Shown here: positions 62,671 through 64,000 of the stretch, piece after piece
Position numbering within the stretch: position 1 is the stretch's first letter
Layout: each line of letters starts with the position of its first letter
Assembly: GCA_945787715.1 (NCBI GenBank)
Contig: CALZJE010000012.1
Location: 1-64,000 of the forward strand
From: an uncultured Ectothiorhodospiraceae bacterium
GTDB lineage: Bacteria > Pseudomonadota > Gammaproteobacteria > S012-40
Reading direction: 5' to 3'
DNA: 64,000 nucleotides
The notes under the pieces: model-generated
Databases searched by the model: none
Told to the model about the DNA's origin: nothing
The model's input: only the letters and a program-made list of their open reading frames with translations
Position numbers and translations under genes: made by a program

Positions 62671-63189
62671 TCATAAGATTTTCTCAAATATATAATCATC
62701 CATCACAAAGCCGTTGCCAATATCAACAATACATTCGTCAACTTTGATAAACCCCAGCTTATTATAAGCACAGATTGCATTTTCGTTATCTTTATTGACT
62801 CGTAGTGATATCTTCGTCATTTCTGGTTGAATGACAGATTGTTTTAATAACGATAACGCCACTTTACCAGTACCCTGTCTTCTTTTACTTGCTCGAACAT
62901 AGAATTTACTCAGTTCAACATTTCTTTTATTTACATTCTGAAATATTGCCAAATAACCCAAAGCTCGTTCTCCACTGGTTATGAAAAAATATTCATAACC
63001 CGATTCAATTTGTTGAGTAATAGCATCGATGCTCTGAAATTTCTCTATCATATAATCAACTTGTAGTTGACCGATAATTGACGGAAAATATTCATTCCAA
63101 ATCACATGAGCTAATGCTGCTACGGTTTCTATTTCTACTTTTTGTTTTATCGCATGTATAGAAATCATCCAACCAACTTCCCGTTCCAC
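62671..63189 (-). CDS. GNAT-family N-acetyltransferase
   Basis: LGYLAIFQNVNKRNVELSKFYVRASKRRQGTGKVALSLLKQ (acetyl-CoA loop), NENAICAYNKLGFIKVDE. Confidence 0.9.
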   Translation of the reverse strand: MEREVGWMISIHAIKQKVEIETVAALAHVIWNEYFPSIIGQLQVDYMIEKFQSIDAITQQIESGYEYFFITSGERALGYLAIFQNVNKRNVELSKFYVRASKRRQGTGKVALSLLKQSVIQPEMTKISLRVNKDNENAICAYNKLGFIKVDECIVDIGNGFVMDDYIFEKIL

Positions 63190-63282
63190 AAACTAATGTT
63201 TATCAGACATTCTTTTAGTTTCCATGCCTGCTACAATTATTGCAATATTACTTTTCATTTGATCACTGAGTAAGGGGGAAAT

Positions 63283-64000
63283 GTGAACAAGCCCGGATTT
63301 CTAGTTGTAATTTTAATCACTTTTCTATTTTCAATAAACGATGTATGGGCATCGCTACTTATTCATCATGATCTCAGTGTAAAAATTGTTCCTAAAGAAC
63401 ACAGTATATCAGTGATTGATACGCTAGATTTTTCTGCCAATAAAAATCAGGGTAAAAGTTATACCTTCTTTCTACACAAAAACATGAGTATAAAAGCAAC
63501 AGAAGGTGAACTTGTTTCTAACTCTAATCCCCCGAATGATTATCCGGTTCCTATCCACGCTTACTCTATTAGACCTGATGCCAACAGCAATAGAGCAACG
63601 ATTGAATATTCCGGTAAAATTTACCATCCAGCCAAGGCAGCTGAAGAGGAATATGGTCGTAGCTTTGGAGAGACGCCGGGACTGATTGGTGAGGAGGGAA
63701 TTTATCTTGCTCAAACATCTGCCTGGTATCCGCTTGTGAGTGAGTCATATCAAACTTTTGATATGCGTGTTTCCACTCCAAATTCTTGGAAAATAGTAAG
63801 CCAGGGTGAGCGCACGCGTGAGAATGAAACAGATGATAGTTATAACGTCCGTTGGAAAGAATTAGGCCCACAAGAAGAGATCTATTTAATCGGCGACAAA
63901 TTCACAGAATACAATCAATACACTGGCAGTGTTGATGCGATGGCATTTTTACGCAAACCTGACGCTGCACTTGCGCAGCGATACCTAAATGTCACCGCTC
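63283..64000 (+). CDS. Exported M1-aminopeptidase-like protein (partial, runs off right edge)
   Basis: Not in the ORF track. GTG start after AGGGGGAA; VNKPGFLVVILITFLFSINDVWASLLIHHDLSVKIVPKEHSISVIDTLDF...GEEGIYLAQTSAWYPLVSESYQTFDMRVSTPNSWKIVSQGERTRENETDDSYNVRWKELGPQEEIYLIGDKFTEYN, open to the window end. Beta-domain resembles the M1 peptidase N-terminal fold; no catalytic motif in the window. Confidence 0.6.
   Translation, partial: MNKPGFLVVILITFLFSINDVWASLLIHHDLSVKIVPKEHSISVIDTLDFSANKNQGKSYTFFLHKNMSIKATEGELVSNSNPPNDYPVPIHAYSIRPDANSNRATIEYSGKIYHPAKAAEEEYGRSFGETPGLIGEEGIYLAQTSAWYPLVSESYQTFDMRVSTPNSWKIVSQGERTRENETDDSYNVRWKELGPQEEIYLIGDKFTEYNQYTGSVDAMAFLRKPDAALAQRYLNVTA

Noticed and set aside
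1-64000. Prophage, transposon, CRISPR or defence island
   Set aside because: No integrase, transposase, phage structural gene, cas gene, regular repeat-spacer array or restriction-modification motifs were recognised.

Overview
This 64 kb window looks like gammaproteobacterial chromosome. It is AT-rich and gene-dense, with mostly housekeeping genes. I saw no rRNA, tRNA, CRISPR array, transposase or integrase.

Recognisable genes, left to right: mlaE (partial)/mlaF, a YgiQ-type radical SAM protein, a cold-shock protein, RNase D, BolA-like and thioredoxin-like proteins, a CheY-like regulator, a TVP38/TMEM64-flavoprotein fusion, an L,D-transpeptidase, a DinG-family helicase, ChaN, RapA, TerB, rhomboid, a membrane-anchored RRM protein, an acyl-CoA ligase, oligopeptidase A, glutathione reductase, a gamma-carbonic anhydrase, DinB, a HAD hydrolase, a sulfotransferase, a PAS-PAS-GGDEF-EAL protein, an IMPase, a MarR-associated redox cluster, a Crp/Fnr regulator, an orphan FixJ-like regulator, a DUF748 protein, a signalling module (periplasmic binding protein, CHASE hybrid kinase, REC-HATPase regulator), an RND pump with adaptor, a DODA-like dioxygenase with LysR, a second LysR, AroE, a GNAT protein and the start of an M1-like peptidase.

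The most notable signals are: (1) a signalling island bracketed by three same-orientation copies of the 3' end of the downstream RND gene, including an 88-bp in-frame remnant of a diverged paralogue, plus a 13-bp perfect inverted repeat and a REP-like double hairpin; (2) a cytochrome P460-like gene with one in-frame TAA just before an intact CxxCH motif; (3) a MarR regulator with a Cys-rich C-terminus and two matching operator-like palindromes over a redox gene cluster; (4) a periplasmic binding protein adjacent to a CHASE hybrid kinase; (5) a membrane-tethered RRM protein. All family assignments come from reading motifs, not from database searches.
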